Assembly: GCA_030145595.1 (NCBI GenBank)
Contig: JAQYVG010000006.1
Location: 1 to 26,700 of the forward strand
DNA length: 26,700 bases
Reading direction: 5' to 3'
Origin: Desulfobacterales bacterium
Lineage (GTDB): Bacteria; Desulfobacterota; Desulfobacteria; Desulfobacterales; UBA11574
Positions within the stretch are counted from its first letter, which is position 1. Each line of letters begins with the position of its first letter. Below, one piece after another: positions 1-8,161 of this stretch. Below the pieces are notes generated by a model, which was given only the letters and a program-made list of their open reading frames with translations, was not told the origin of the DNA and ran no database searches. The translations under genes and the position numbers were made by a program.

Positions 1-66
1 GGCCGCTGCTCTCCGTCAGCGTTGGATGCTTCAAACGAAGGAGTACAACTGGAGATAAAACAATGA
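1..66 (+). CDS. Possible 3' end of an upstream gene (partial)
   Basis: A reading frame is open from the window edge for 21 codons and ends with TGA at 64-66. The last residues read GVQLEIKQ. It lies 56 bases before the methionine synthase start and has the same G+C-rich character. Core methionine synthases of this type are often preceded by mesX (DUF1852), so this could be the MesX C-terminus. The stretch is too short to identify, and the assignment rests only on position. Confidence 0.3.
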   Translation, partial: GRCSPSALDASNEGVQLEIKQ

Positions 67-122
67 ATAAAACATTTATATTTTGCGTCAAATAATGCTC
101 TAAATTCTTGAGAGGAAAAACC

Positions 123-1157
123 ATGACACACGCTAAACTTCAGACCACCATCGCCGGCAGTTTGCCCAAGCCGGCCTGGCTCGCGGAGCCTGTAAAGTTG
201 TGGGCGCCCTGGAAGCTCGAAGGCGATGCCCTCATCGAAGGCCAGCAAGACGCGGTTCGCCTGGTTTTGCGCGACCAGGAAAAAGCCGGCATCGACATTG
301 TCAGTGACGGCGAACAGACCCGCCGGCATTTCGTAACCACTTTCATCGAGCATCTCGACGGTGTCGATTTCCGCAAAACCAGGACCGTGCGTATTCGCGA
401 CCGCTACGATGCCGACGTACCCGTCGTTGCCGGTCCGGTAGCGCGCAAAAAGTCTGTGTTCGCGGACGACGCGCGCTTTCTGCGCGCGGAAACAACGCAC
501 AAAATTAAATTCACGCTGCCCGGGCCGATGACCATGGTCGACACGCTCTACGACGATTATTACAACAGCCGCGAAAAACTGGCGTGGGAGTTCGCCAAGA
601 TCCTTAACCAGGAGGCACGCGAGCTTGAAGCTGCGGGCGTGGATGTGATCCAGTTCGACGAGCCGGCGTTCAACGTTTTTTTCGACGAGGTTCGCGACTG
701 GGGCATTAAGGCGCTCGAGCTGGCCGCCGAGGGCCTGGCCTGCAAAACAGCGGTGCACATCTGCTACGGCTACGGCATCAAGGAAAACACCGACTGGAAA
801 GAGACCCTGGGATCCGAGTGGCGACAGTACGAAAACACGTTTCCGCTGCTCCAGGCATCGAAAATCGACCAGGTGTCGTTGGAATGCCACAATTCAAAAG
901 TGCCCATCACGCTTATCGAGCTGCTCCAGGGCAAGGACGTTCTGGTCGGCGCCATTGACGTGACCACGGATCGGATTGAAACACCCAAGGAAGTGGCTGC
1001 AACCATCCGCAAGGCACTCCAGTACGTAGCGCCGGAGAAACTTTACCCGTGCACCAACTGCGGCATGGTGCCGCTGGCGCGCCCAGTCGCCCTGGGCAAG
1101 CTGAAAGCGCTGGCAGCCGGCGCGGCAATGGCAACGAAAGAGCTGGAAGAGCGTTGA
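123..1157 (+). CDS. mesD: Core (MesD-type) cobalamin-independent methionine synthase
   Basis: This 344-residue cytoplasmic protein corresponds to the C-terminal catalytic half of MetE and should methylate homocysteine to methionine. The MetE zinc ligands are visible: His212 and Cys214 in HICYGYG, Glu254 in SLECHNS, and Cys313 in CTNCGM. The N-terminal TTIAGSLPKP and IVSDGEQTRRHF segments are typical of the family. The N-terminal MetE domain, which binds the polyglutamated folate tail, is absent, as expected for core enzymes, whose methyl donor may not be methyl-tetrahydrofolate. The ATG at 123 is chosen because a GAGAGG ribosome site lies just upstream; a TTG at 108 in the same frame would put that site inside the gene. 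Base composition is much more G+C-rich than in the next gene. Family confidence is high. The choice of MesD over another short MetE paralogue comes from recalled similarity. Confidence 0.88.
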   Translation: MTHAKLQTTIAGSLPKPAWLAEPVKLWAPWKLEGDALIEGQQDAVRLVLRDQEKAGIDIVSDGEQTRRHFVTTFIEHLDGVDFRKTRTVRIRDRYDADVPVVAGPVARKKSVFADDARFLRAETTHKIKFTLPGPMTMVDTLYDDYYNSREKLAWEFAKILNQEARELEAAGVDVIQFDEPAFNVFFDEVRDWGIKALELAAEGLACKTAVHICYGYGIKENTDWKETLGSEWRQYENTFPLLQASKIDQVSLECHNSKVPITLIELLQGKDVLVGAIDVTTDRIETPKEVAATIRKALQYVAPEKLYPCTNCGMVPLARPVALGKLKALAAGAAMATKELEER

Positions 1158-1217
1158 CCGAAACGGCCTGATTGACCGACCTTGAATTCACCTTCACGTT
1201 ATAAATAAACTAATAAT

Positions 1218-2144
1218 ATGATTGGATTGATTTTAATTGGGCTTCTATCAGGCCTGTTTTTCAGTTCAACATTCATTCTGAACCGAGTTATGAGTTTAGA
1301 AGGTGGGCACTGGGTATGGTCAGCTAGTCTTCGGTATGCATATATGATCCTATTTTTGATTGTGTTACTGTCGCTATTTCAAGGTATCAGAGCCCCAGGG
1401 CGTATATTTCGACTTTTTTTAAAGCACTGGAAGTTTTGGATAATCACCGGCAGTATAGGTTTTGGCGGGTTTTACTCGCTAATTTGTTTTAGTGCCGATC
1501 ATGCTCCGGGGTGGGTTATCGCTACAACTTGGCAACTTACAATTATTGCAACACTTGTTGTCTTAATCTGCTTTGGAAGGTCATTTCCAAAAAAAATATG
1601 GTTTTTCTCATTTATCGTATTATCAGGTGTTTTGATGGTTAACATGAGCTATGTTGAAATGTCTGATATTAAAGAGTTACTGATGGGCGGCTTCCCTGTT
1701 TTAATTGCAGCCTTTTGCTATCCGACTGGAAACCAATTAGTATGGGAAGCTAAGAATGGCAACAAGTACCTTCCAAATATTGAAAACCCTCTTCTGGAAA
1801 ATCCGTTTAACAAAGTCTTGTTGTTATCGCTTGGGTCTGTACCTTTTTGGTTGCTTCTTGTTGTGATTAATACACCCCCACTTCCATCTAAAGGGCAGCT
1901 TATAAATACTGCTTTGGTTGCACTTTTTTCCGGAATTTTTGCGACAAGCCTTTTCCTGTTTGCCCGTAACAAATCCACAAAGGCAAGTGAGTTGGCAGCT
2001 GTCGATGCTACTCAATCAAGTGAGGTTATCTTCGCCATGATAGGTGAAATTTTGATTCTTAATTCCCCTTTGCCTAACAGCATTGCCCTTGCAGGATTTT
2101 TTCTGGTTTTTACAGGGCTGGCGTTATTTATTTGCTTTCAATAA
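1218..2144 (+). CDS. EmrE/DMT-type multidrug efflux transporter family protein
   Basis: The 308-residue protein is almost entirely hydrophobic, with about ten predicted membrane spans, starting with MIGLILIGLLSGLFFSSTF. The layout and segments such as STFILNRVMSLEGGHWVW fit the multidrug-resistance efflux transporter family (PF13536) of the drug/metabolite transporter superfamily. Its role would be export of a small molecule across the inner membrane; the substrate cannot be read from sequence. No clear ribosome site precedes the ATG. The gene is A+T-rich, in contrast to the methionine synthase 60 bases upstream. The holin-like gene follows after 30 bases in the same direction and may be co-transcribed. 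Confidence 0.75.
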   Translation: MIGLILIGLLSGLFFSSTFILNRVMSLEGGHWVWSASLRYAYMILFLIVLLSLFQGIRAPGRIFRLFLKHWKFWIITGSIGFGGFYSLICFSADHAPGWVIATTWQLTIIATLVVLICFGRSFPKKIWFFSFIVLSGVLMVNMSYVEMSDIKELLMGGFPVLIAAFCYPTGNQLVWEAKNGNKYLPNIENPLLENPFNKVLLLSLGSVPFWLLLVVINTPPLPSKGQLINTALVALFSGIFATSLFLFARNKSTKASELAAVDATQSSEVIFAMIGEILILNSPLPNSIALAGFFLVFTGLALFICFQ

Positions 2145-2174
2145 GTTGTAAATTAAATTAAAGGAGGTATCAAA

Positions 2175-2441
2175 GTGAAACTAAATGTCAAAGCGTTTGC
2201 ACTTACCTGCGGAATAATTTGGGGCATTGGTCTTTTCTTGCTAACCTGGTGGATAATCGCTTTTGATGGGGCAACTGGTGAGCCTACTTTAATTGGACGC
2301 CTGTATCGGGGCTACACCATATCTCCAGCCGGCAGTTTCATCGGATTTGTTTGGGCGTTTGTGGATGGTATGATCGGTGGAACAATCTTCGCTTGGCTCT
2401 ATAATCTAATATCTCCCCGCTTTTTGACTCGGGGAACATAA
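2175..2441 (+). CDS. Small two-span membrane protein, holin-like family
   Basis: This 88-residue protein has two hydrophobic segments, at about residues 8-30 (ALTCGIIWGIGLFLLTWW) and 52-80, separated by a loop containing GATGEP and LYRGY. The sequence type is one that databases often label 'bacteriophage holin', but these proteins occur in ordinary chromosomes away from prophages and no lysis function is established. No endolysin or phage structural gene is nearby. The start is a GTG at 2175 with a strong AAGGAGGT site at 2161-2168. It follows the transporter by 30 bases. Confidence 0.7.
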   Translation: MKLNVKAFALTCGIIWGIGLFLLTWWIIAFDGATGEPTLIGRLYRGYTISPAGSFIGFVWAFVDGMIGGTIFAWLYNLISPRFLTRGT

Positions 2442-2533
2442 AGCTGACGGAAATTGGTGCCAAATTTTGGATAGTGAATAATAAAATTTTGTTTACGATC
2501 AATTGAGTTAACGAACAACTGGAGGGTACTCAC

Positions 2534-2920
2534 ATGTCATCGAAGAAGACGAGCTCTGAATCCGACAGGCTTGATCGTATCATAGCCGAGGTTCGGCATG
2601 ACCGAGAGCGTCGGGAGAAGACCTATCGGGGGCGAGCGCTCAAGATGTTTCCGTGGATCTGTGCGCGGTGCGCGCGCGAATTTTCAGGCAAGAAAGTTCG
2701 AGAACTCACGGTCCATCATAAGGATCACAACCACGATAACAATCCGCCGGACGGCAGCAACTGGGAGTTGCTGTGTATCTACTGTCACGACAATGAGCAT
2801 TCGCGGGATCAGGTTGCCCAATGGTATGACGAAACAACGCCGGCCGGCGAGGAAGAGCCGCGTTCCGGCAACAGGCCGTTCGCGAACCTGAAGGATTTGC
2901 TGAAGGAGAAAAAGTCGTAA
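2534..2920 (+). CDS. yajD: YajD family HNH nuclease
   Basis: This 128-residue protein has a compact HNH/zinc-finger core. Cys43-x2-Cys46 (CARC) and Cys81-x2-Cys84 (CIYC) form the likely zinc site. The HNH signature runs from VHHKDHNHDNNP (residues 60-71) through NWELL to HDNEH (85-89). This spacing matches YajD proteins, small putative HNH endonucleases of unknown cellular role. The N-terminus is charged and probably helical. An ATG at 2534 is preceded by CTGGAGG at 2519-2525. The gene is more G+C-rich than its neighbours on both sides, so it was probably acquired separately from them. Confidence 0.85.
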   Translation: MSSKKTSSESDRLDRIIAEVRHDRERREKTYRGRALKMFPWICARCAREFSGKKVRELTVHHKDHNHDNNPPDGSNWELLCIYCHDNEHSRDQVAQWYDETTPAGEEEPRSGNRPFANLKDLLKEKKS

Positions 2921-3125
2921 GGGGATTGCAGATTCATTCTTTATTCTAAGAATTATCCATGGAGCCAAAATCTTACAGGTTTAAGCCGGCAAAGCAATCA
3001 AATCCTTGGAAGGCAAGATCAATATCGAAACATAACAACAGCTTCAACACGGAAAATGGGGGTTTTACTGCGTTTCATGCCGGCAGATCATCTCTACATT
3101 ACATGATCCATTTTTAGAGAAAGCT

Positions 3126-3923
3126 ATGAATGAAAAATCAGACTATTTTTTAAAAGAATTTTTAAAACCAATCAGAGCAACCGATGACAACTTATCTATT
3201 AGATTGTCAATATTATTTACCTTAAAACAGATTGCACCGGAAAAATTCAAAGAACTAAAGTTAGATCAATACCTGGAAAGCGTTATCTCAACAATTCTGG
3301 AAAGGGCAGAAAAGCCAACATCATTATTGGAAAGCATTACCTCAAAAATCAAACAAATAGTCGCCAAACAAGCATCATTATATGGCTTGCAGCCAAAATT
3401 GGATTATTGGTATTACACAAAATTGCTGGGGCACAAAGATAAATACAAAGCCAACCATGAATTGATAAAAAAAATCATACCAGATGCAAAAATAAAGAAT
3501 GTCACTAATTCAAAAGATGCTGTTCTGTTTTATATCTATGTTAGAACCTTATCATTTTGTGATTTGGAAGAATATGGACGTTTTAATAAATATATTTCCA
3601 TTTTAAGAAAAGAAGCGATAAAAGATACTGACCTCTACGCATATTTCTTAACACATGTAATATTATACGATACTAATTTCGGACAAAAAAAAGCGCCGAA
3701 AAGTTCATTTAAAGCTTTGAAAGAATTGGAAGATTTTTGTAAAAATAATTTGAAGTTTGAAAGACAATATGTAGATTTAATGTCGGAAATTATAATATGC
3801 TGCAAATTATGCAAGGCTTACGATTTTCCATTTTATGCTAAGTTGGTCAAAAATATAATGACAACTGAAACATTCCAACACTATCATGAAAATGCGGTTC
3901 TTGCTGCCGCAACATTTGAATAG
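3126..3923 (+). CDS. Hypothetical protein, possibly DUF6895-like
   Basis: This 265-residue soluble protein is lysine-rich and probably all-helical, with no signal peptide or membrane segment. I do not recognise it with certainty. The segment FLTHVILYDTNFG (near residue 180) resembles the 'THxxxYxTxFG' stretch of DUF6895-type proteins, which have no known function; that comparison is from memory. The gene is strikingly A+T-rich and uses many AAA and ATA/TTA codons, unlike the housekeeping genes in this window, so recent transfer is plausible. The ATG at 3126 has only a weak TAGAGAAAG-like site. It is an isolated gene: 205 bases without a gene precede it and about 400 follow. Confidence 0.7.
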   Translation: MNEKSDYFLKEFLKPIRATDDNLSIRLSILFTLKQIAPEKFKELKLDQYLESVISTILERAEKPTSLLESITSKIKQIVAKQASLYGLQPKLDYWYYTKLLGHKDKYKANHELIKKIIPDAKIKNVTNSKDAVLFYIYVRTLSFCDLEEYGRFNKYISILRKEAIKDTDLYAYFLTHVILYDTNFGQKKAPKSSFKALKELEDFCKNNLKFERQYVDLMSEIIICCKLCKAYDFPFYAKLVKNIMTTETFQHYHENAVLAAATFE

Positions 3924-4332
3924 TACCCTAAAGGACGGGGGTCTGACATTCGTCAATGCTTCGCGGCGGGGAGCAGCCCGGTCAATCTGTTTTTTGACTC
4001 ACTCGCTGTTGCAGTCAACACATCCTGAGGAATCTGCCGCAACTCTGACCAGCATCGCGTGGCAGATGCTTTTCAGGTTCGGCTACATTTGTACTAGAGA
4101 CCTGCCGCTGGACACCGGAAGACAGCCTCGACGGCGCCCACTGGCTTGGGTTTCGCTGCGTTAAAGAAATTTACCCCCCCAAACCACCTAACTCAAACTT
4201 ATGAGAACTCCGGGTTGGGCTCCTCTGTATCTATTCAAAAACAATAAACTAAAGTTTTCTCAAGAATTGCCGATAGTTAGAGTGTAGCTCTAATATAGAT
4301 AACTTAGGGCGAACCTATCGAAGGTGTGGACT
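3924..4332. other. Gene-free stretch, possible decayed sequence
   Basis: About 400 bases separate the A+T-rich hypothetical gene from the Na/Pi cotransporter. Bases 3930-4164 are abruptly more G+C-rich than the gene before them. A 92-codon frame runs through here (3886-4164, +), but it overlaps the preceding gene and its product has no recognisable feature. The rest, 4165-4320, is A+T-rich and holds a small inverted repeat listed separately. I see no RNA gene or intact mobile element. Confidence 0.4.
4277..4293. promoter_or_regulatory. Inverted repeat upstream of the Na/Pi cotransporter
   Basis: TTAGAG and CTCTAA form perfect 6-base arms around a 5-base spacer, about 40 bases before the cotransporter start. 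TTGCCG at about 4267 and TAATAT at 4291 could be -35 and -10 elements with an 18-base spacer, which would place the repeat over the promoter. It does not match the PhoB box that I know. The signal is weak because arms this short occur by chance. Confidence 0.25.
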
Positions 4333-6165
4333 ATGATTATTGGACGTTTAAAAAAACAAGCTGCGCTGCCGTTATCCGCCATTTTCTTTTTTTTGTTCTT
4401 CGCTAAAACCCTATATGCCGGTGAAGAAAGCATCGATTCCATTTCCTGGGGTTTCCTGATTATCGGCCTGCTGGGTGGATTGGCCTTTTTCCTTTACGGA
4501 ATAGAGAAAATGAGCGACGGCCTGAAAAAAGCAGCCGGCAACAAAATGCGATCGATCATAGCCGCTTTAACCCGAAACAGGATAATAGCCCTTTTGGTTG
4601 GTGCATTCGTTACCATGGTGATGCAATCGAGCAGCGCCACAACCGTTATGCTGGTCAGTTTCGTTCAAGCAGGATTGATGAGTTTCGCTCAAACCCTTGG
4701 AGTCATTCTGGGTGCTGATATCGGGACAACCATCACGGCCCAATTAATCGCCTTCAAACTTACCGATTATGCCCTGCTGATGATCGCCGTCGGCTTTGGA
4801 TTTAAGATATTTGCTAAAACCGATAATACCAGGAACATTGGTGAAGCAATCCTCGGTTTCGGTATCCTATTTTACGGGATGAAACTGATGAGCGATGTGA
4901 TGAAACCACTGCGAACCTACCCGGGCTTTCTTGATGTTATGCAAGAACTGGAAAATCCGTTACTGGGCCTGCTGGCCGGAACGCTATTCACGTCCCTTAT
5001 TCAGAGCAGCGCCGCATCAATAGGCGTGGTTATAGTCTTGGCACAGCAGGGTTTAATTACCCTGGAAGCCGGTATCCCGATTATTTTCGGCGCCAATATC
5101 GGCACCTGCATTACCGCCGGCCTGGCCTCCATCGGAACCTCCCGTGAGGCCAAACGTGTGGCCCTGGCCCATGTGCTTTTCAAAGTTGCCGGCGTAATGA
5201 TCTTTATCTTCTGGATTCCCGGTTTTGCGGAGCTTATTCGAACCCTTGCCGGCAAATTCGGCTCAGACATCGCCCGTCAAATCGCCAATGCCCACACCAT
5301 CTTCAACGTGAGCCTGGGTATAATCTTTATTCCATTTACAAATTTGTTTGCCGGTTTAGTACAAAAGCTTCTGCCTGGCAGGGAGGAAGAAGCAGGTATT
5401 AAACTTGAGACCTGGCATCTTGATGAAAGCACTATTTCTTCACCGGCGCTGGCCATCGACCTGGCCCGTGCGGAAATATCTCTCATGGCCAGGACCCTCG
5501 GCCGCATGTTGCGGGCCGTTATTATCCCATTTATGTCGGATGAAAAATTCATAAGAAAGGAAGGATTGACCAGGGAAGAAATAGAGCTTTTAATAAAAGA
5601 AATACCTACCCAGGATGAATTTTTTCCTCAATTCACACTGCTGGAGGGCATTGATATGCGCGAAGAAAAAATCGATTTTCTGGATGAGAAAGTAGGCGAA
5701 TATCTTGTTAAAATTGTCCGGCAAGGTATTTCAGAGGACCAGGCAACTGAAGTTTATGGAATGATTTCAATCGCTAACGACATAGAGAGTATCGGCGATC
5801 TTATCCATAGAAACATGATGCCGCTTATCGCCAAAAAGAAAGAGCTTGATATTGATTTTTCGAATGAAGGCAAAGAAGAATTGATGATTTATCATCAAAA
5901 GGCGTGCCGGCAAATTGACCATCTGCGAGAAGCTTTTGCTGAAAGAGACCTGGCAAAGGCGCGCAACATTATGGCCAAAGAAAGAAAATACCTGGATCTG
6001 GAAGCACAATACCGCGTAAAGCATCTGGAACGAATCCGCCATAATCGCAAGGAATCCATCAAAACCCATGAAGTGCACATGGAATTGATGGATCTTATGA
6101 AACAGATTATTGTTTATTCGTCCAATATTGCCAAAACTTTCTTTCTAAAATGTCGCTCCGGCTGA
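4333..6165 (+). CDS. Na/Pi cotransporter family protein with PhoU-like C-terminal domain
   Basis: This 610-residue inner-membrane protein belongs to the NptA/YjbB group, which couples phosphate movement to sodium. The inverted Na/Pi repeats are clear: QSSSAT at about residue 98 and QSSAAS at about 224, each followed by a glycine-rich GADIGTT (127) or GANIGTC (253) motif. Several membrane spans fill residues 10-340. Residues about 370-610 are soluble, charged and helical, as in PhoU-like domains. The extreme N-terminus (LPLSAIFFFLFFAKTLYAGEE) looks like an additional signal or membrane segment. The ATG at 4333 is preferred because AAGGTG lies six bases before it; a GTG at 4324 is in frame. It stands alone, with no pst or phoU gene beside it, so import or export of phosphate cannot be decided. 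Confidence 0.9.
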   Translation: MIIGRLKKQAALPLSAIFFFLFFAKTLYAGEESIDSISWGFLIIGLLGGLAFFLYGIEKMSDGLKKAAGNKMRSIIAALTRNRIIALLVGAFVTMVMQSSSATTVMLVSFVQAGLMSFAQTLGVILGADIGTTITAQLIAFKLTDYALLMIAVGFGFKIFAKTDNTRNIGEAILGFGILFYGMKLMSDVMKPLRTYPGFLDVMQELENPLLGLLAGTLFTSLIQSSAASIGVVIVLAQQGLITLEAGIPIIFGANIGTCITAGLASIGTSREAKRVALAHVLFKVAGVMIFIFWIPGFAELIRTLAGKFGSDIARQIANAHTIFNVSLGIIFIPFTNLFAGLVQKLLPGREEEAGIKLETWHLDESTISSPALAIDLARAEISLMARTLGRMLRAVIIPFMSDEKFIRKEGLTREEIELLIKEIPTQDEFFPQFTLLEGIDMREEKIDFLDEKVGEYLVKIVRQGISEDQATEVYGMISIANDIESIGDLIHRNMMPLIAKKKELDIDFSNEGKEELMIYHQKACRQIDHLREAFAERDLAKARNIMAKERKYLDLEAQYRVKHLERIRHNRKESIKTHEVHMELMDLMKQIIVYSSNIAKTFFLKCRSG

Positions 6166-6338
6166 TACCCGACCCGACCCCTTGCCCTTAGTTTCCTCTT
6201 AATTTTCGACAACTTTTTGATCTTTTTTCCTTTCATACCAAAAAAGGACTTGAAAGCTTTTTGGCATTGTGATACCCGTTCTCCTTGGTTTTTTACGCCC
6301 ACCTTTTTAACAATTTAATGTTGAAAGGAATATGTTAA

Positions 6339-6806
6339 ATGACTCCACAAAAAGAACTGAAGCTGGCCTACAGTCTGGCTGTTGCCCTGTTGATTGTGGG
6401 TGTGTTAAGCTTTGCCGCCTTTCCTGCCAAAACACCGGATGAACCCATACGGATAATGTACAAATCGGTTGCCGGTAAAGTCTTATTCGACCATAAGACG
6501 CATAGAGCCGACTCAGGCTATAGCCTTGCATGTGAAGATTGCCACCATCACTTTGAGTTTGAGGGATCATCAGGTATTGATGGAGAGGAACCTGTGGTTC
6601 AGGCATGTGCTGTCTGCCACCCGTTCAAACCAAAAGAACAAGCATATCCTGAATCATGTATGGAATGTCATGATGAGGAAGATCTCGATGAAGATGTGGA
6701 AGTTACTAAAAGAACTGATGCCTTCCACGATCAGTGTGAAGGCTGCCACCAGGAAACCGAAATCGGCCCTGTAGAGGAAAGATGTAACTGGTGCCACGTC
6801 ATGTAA
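6339..6806 (+). CDS. Pentaheme c-type cytochrome (cytochrome c3 family) of the Rnf operon
   Basis: The 155-residue protein has five CxxCH haem-attachment motifs: CEDCH (65-69), CAVCH (90-94), CMECH (107-111), CEGCH (133-137) and CNWCH (149-153). Candidate distal ligands are His52 and His55 in FDHKTH, His70, His71 and His130. A hydrophobic N-terminus (residues 9-28) acts as a signal sequence or membrane anchor and places the haems on the outer side of the membrane. It is the first gene of the rnf cluster, 68 bases before rnfC. Multiheme cytochromes encoded with Rnf are known in some sulfate reducers and in Methanosarcina acetivorans. The likely job is to pass electrons between Rnf and periplasmic carriers; this is inferred from position. 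Confidence 0.9.
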   Translation: MTPQKELKLAYSLAVALLIVGVLSFAAFPAKTPDEPIRIMYKSVAGKVLFDHKTHRADSGYSLACEDCHHHFEFEGSSGIDGEEPVVQACAVCHPFKPKEQAYPESCMECHDEEDLDEDVEVTKRTDAFHDQCEGCHQETEIGPVEERCNWCHVM

Positions 6807-6830
6807 GCAGTCAGCCTGCAATCACGGGTG

Positions 6831-6853
6831 ACGGCTTTTATTACGCCGTTTTA
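6831..6853 (+). terminator. Weak hairpin between the cytochrome gene and rnfC
   Basis: ACGGC (6831-6835) pairs with GCCGT (6845-6849), followed by a short T run and TTACTT. The stem is only five base pairs. It could cause partial termination or set a processing point, giving more cytochrome than Rnf message, but it could also be chance. Confidence 0.25.
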
Positions 6854-6874
6854 CTTAAATAGAAAAAAGGTTAA

Positions 6875-8161
6875 ATGATGATAAAACAATCTTTTATCGG
6901 TTTGGCAAAACCCCAGATTGAGTATGAAGTCCTCGTTGCGGGACAACCGGAGCCTCAATTAATTCAGCCATCTGAAAAAATCACGCTTTTCTTGGAAAAA
7001 TCTCCTGTTCCTAACGATTCGATCCTGTTTAATGTCGGGGATAAAGTCAAAACCGGCCAGAAACTTTCTTATTCCGCAGACACGGATACCTATGTAATTG
7101 CTTCGGTGACCGGCACTATCTCGTCGATTTCCGCATTTGCCGGTGACTACGGCAAGTCTCATACGGCCATCTCGGTCGATGTTGACAACAATGAAGAGCT
7201 CGACGATCAGTTTGCGGAGCTTGCCGCCAACCCAACTCTCGATACTGCCAGAAATTTTCTGTCCGGCATGCCGGGCAACCCGTCTTTCAAAGCCTTTTCA
7301 GAGACTGCCGAATCGATTCATACCATTATAATCTGCGGCGTCGACCGCGATCTACTTATAACAACCAACCAGTATGCTGTAAAAACGCATATCAAGGCCA
7401 TCAAAAACGGAATCGGGATTTTAAAGCAAATAACCGGGGTGGACAATATCTTGATGACCGTGCCCCAACATCTCATGCAGGATGCGATCGCCGGCAACGC
7501 CCAGGTCAGGGTCGTCGATTCTGAATATCCGGCGACACTCCCGCATCTTATGATGCAAAGTTTGTTGGACCAGGTGGTCCCTGCCGGTAAACGCCCTGAA
7601 GAGATGGGGGTTTGCTTTTTAAGCGCCGAAGCGGTTGCCTCGATCGGCAGGGCCTTTGACGAGGGCCGCATCCCTGTTACCAAAACATTAACACTTGTTG
7701 ATAAAAACGGGGATAAGTCACTGGTATCAACAATAATCGGAACGCCGATCAGCGACATTCTAAACACTTATGGCATCACACTACATGAAAAAGACCGCCT
7801 GATTATAGGCGGCCCCATGACCGGCTCTGCTGTCTATTCGGAAGATTACCCGGTGCAGGCGGATACCGACGCCATTATTGTTCAGGATAGCGAAAACCTC
7901 GACCTGGTTTCAGATTATCCTTGTATAAATTGCGGTGATTGCGTCCGAATATGCCCTGCAAACATTCCGATTAACATGCTAGTCCGCTTTCTTGAAGCCG
8001 GACAGTATGAGGAGGCCGCCGATCAGTACGACCTGTATTCCTGCATCGATTGCGGTCTTTGCAGCTATGTTTGTGTGTCAAAAATGCCGGTATTCCATTA
8101 TATAAAGTTGGCAAAATATGAACTCGGCCGGATGCATGCAGCGGAGGCAATGAATGCTTAA
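6875..8161 (+). CDS. rnfC: Rnf electron transport complex subunit C, divergent
   Basis: This 428-residue subunit is the peripheral cytoplasmic RnfC. It keeps the GD-V-x-GQ barrel segment (residues 55-62), GGPMTG (312-317) and two 4Fe-4S motifs, CINCGDCVRICP (350-361) and CIDCGLCSYVC (390-400). In canonical RnfC the N-terminal half carries a GLGGAGFPT-type motif for FMN and an AECEPYLTxD-type motif linked to NADH binding. Here the matching places read LSGMPGNPSF (129-138) and ICGVDRDLLITTN (153-165), so both are unrecognisable. The early HIGAPA-type segment is also missing. Thus the iron-sulfur relay is intact while the nicotinamide/flavin site appears lost. Starts at 6875 and 6878 are both possible. 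The gene overlaps rnfD by eight bases. Confidence 0.92.
   Translation: MMIKQSFIGLAKPQIEYEVLVAGQPEPQLIQPSEKITLFLEKSPVPNDSILFNVGDKVKTGQKLSYSADTDTYVIASVTGTISSISAFAGDYGKSHTAISVDVDNNEELDDQFAELAANPTLDTARNFLSGMPGNPSFKAFSETAESIHTIIICGVDRDLLITTNQYAVKTHIKAIKNGIGILKQITGVDNILMTVPQHLMQDAIAGNAQVRVVDSEYPATLPHLMMQSLLDQVVPAGKRPEEMGVCFLSAEAVASIGRAFDEGRIPVTKTLTLVDKNGDKSLVSTIIGTPISDILNTYGITLHEKDRLIIGGPMTGSAVYSEDYPVQADTDAIIVQDSENLDLVSDYPCINCGDCVRICPANIPINMLVRFLEAGQYEEAADQYDLYSCIDCGLCSYVCVSKMPVFHYIKLAKYELGRMHAAEAMNA

Noticed and set aside
2175..2441. Prophage remnant suggested by the holin-like gene
   Set aside because: No other phage gene is near, and this family is common in chromosomes without phage context.
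3886..4164. A 92-codon + strand frame after the A+T-rich orphan
   Set aside because: It overlaps the preceding gene, lacks a ribosome site and has no recognisable domain; treated as possible relic DNA.
6238..6264. CCAAAAA/TTTTTGG inverted repeat before the cytochrome gene
   Set aside because: The arms are seven bases of mostly A/T, with a 13-base spacer and no T run after the second arm; not distinguishable from chance.
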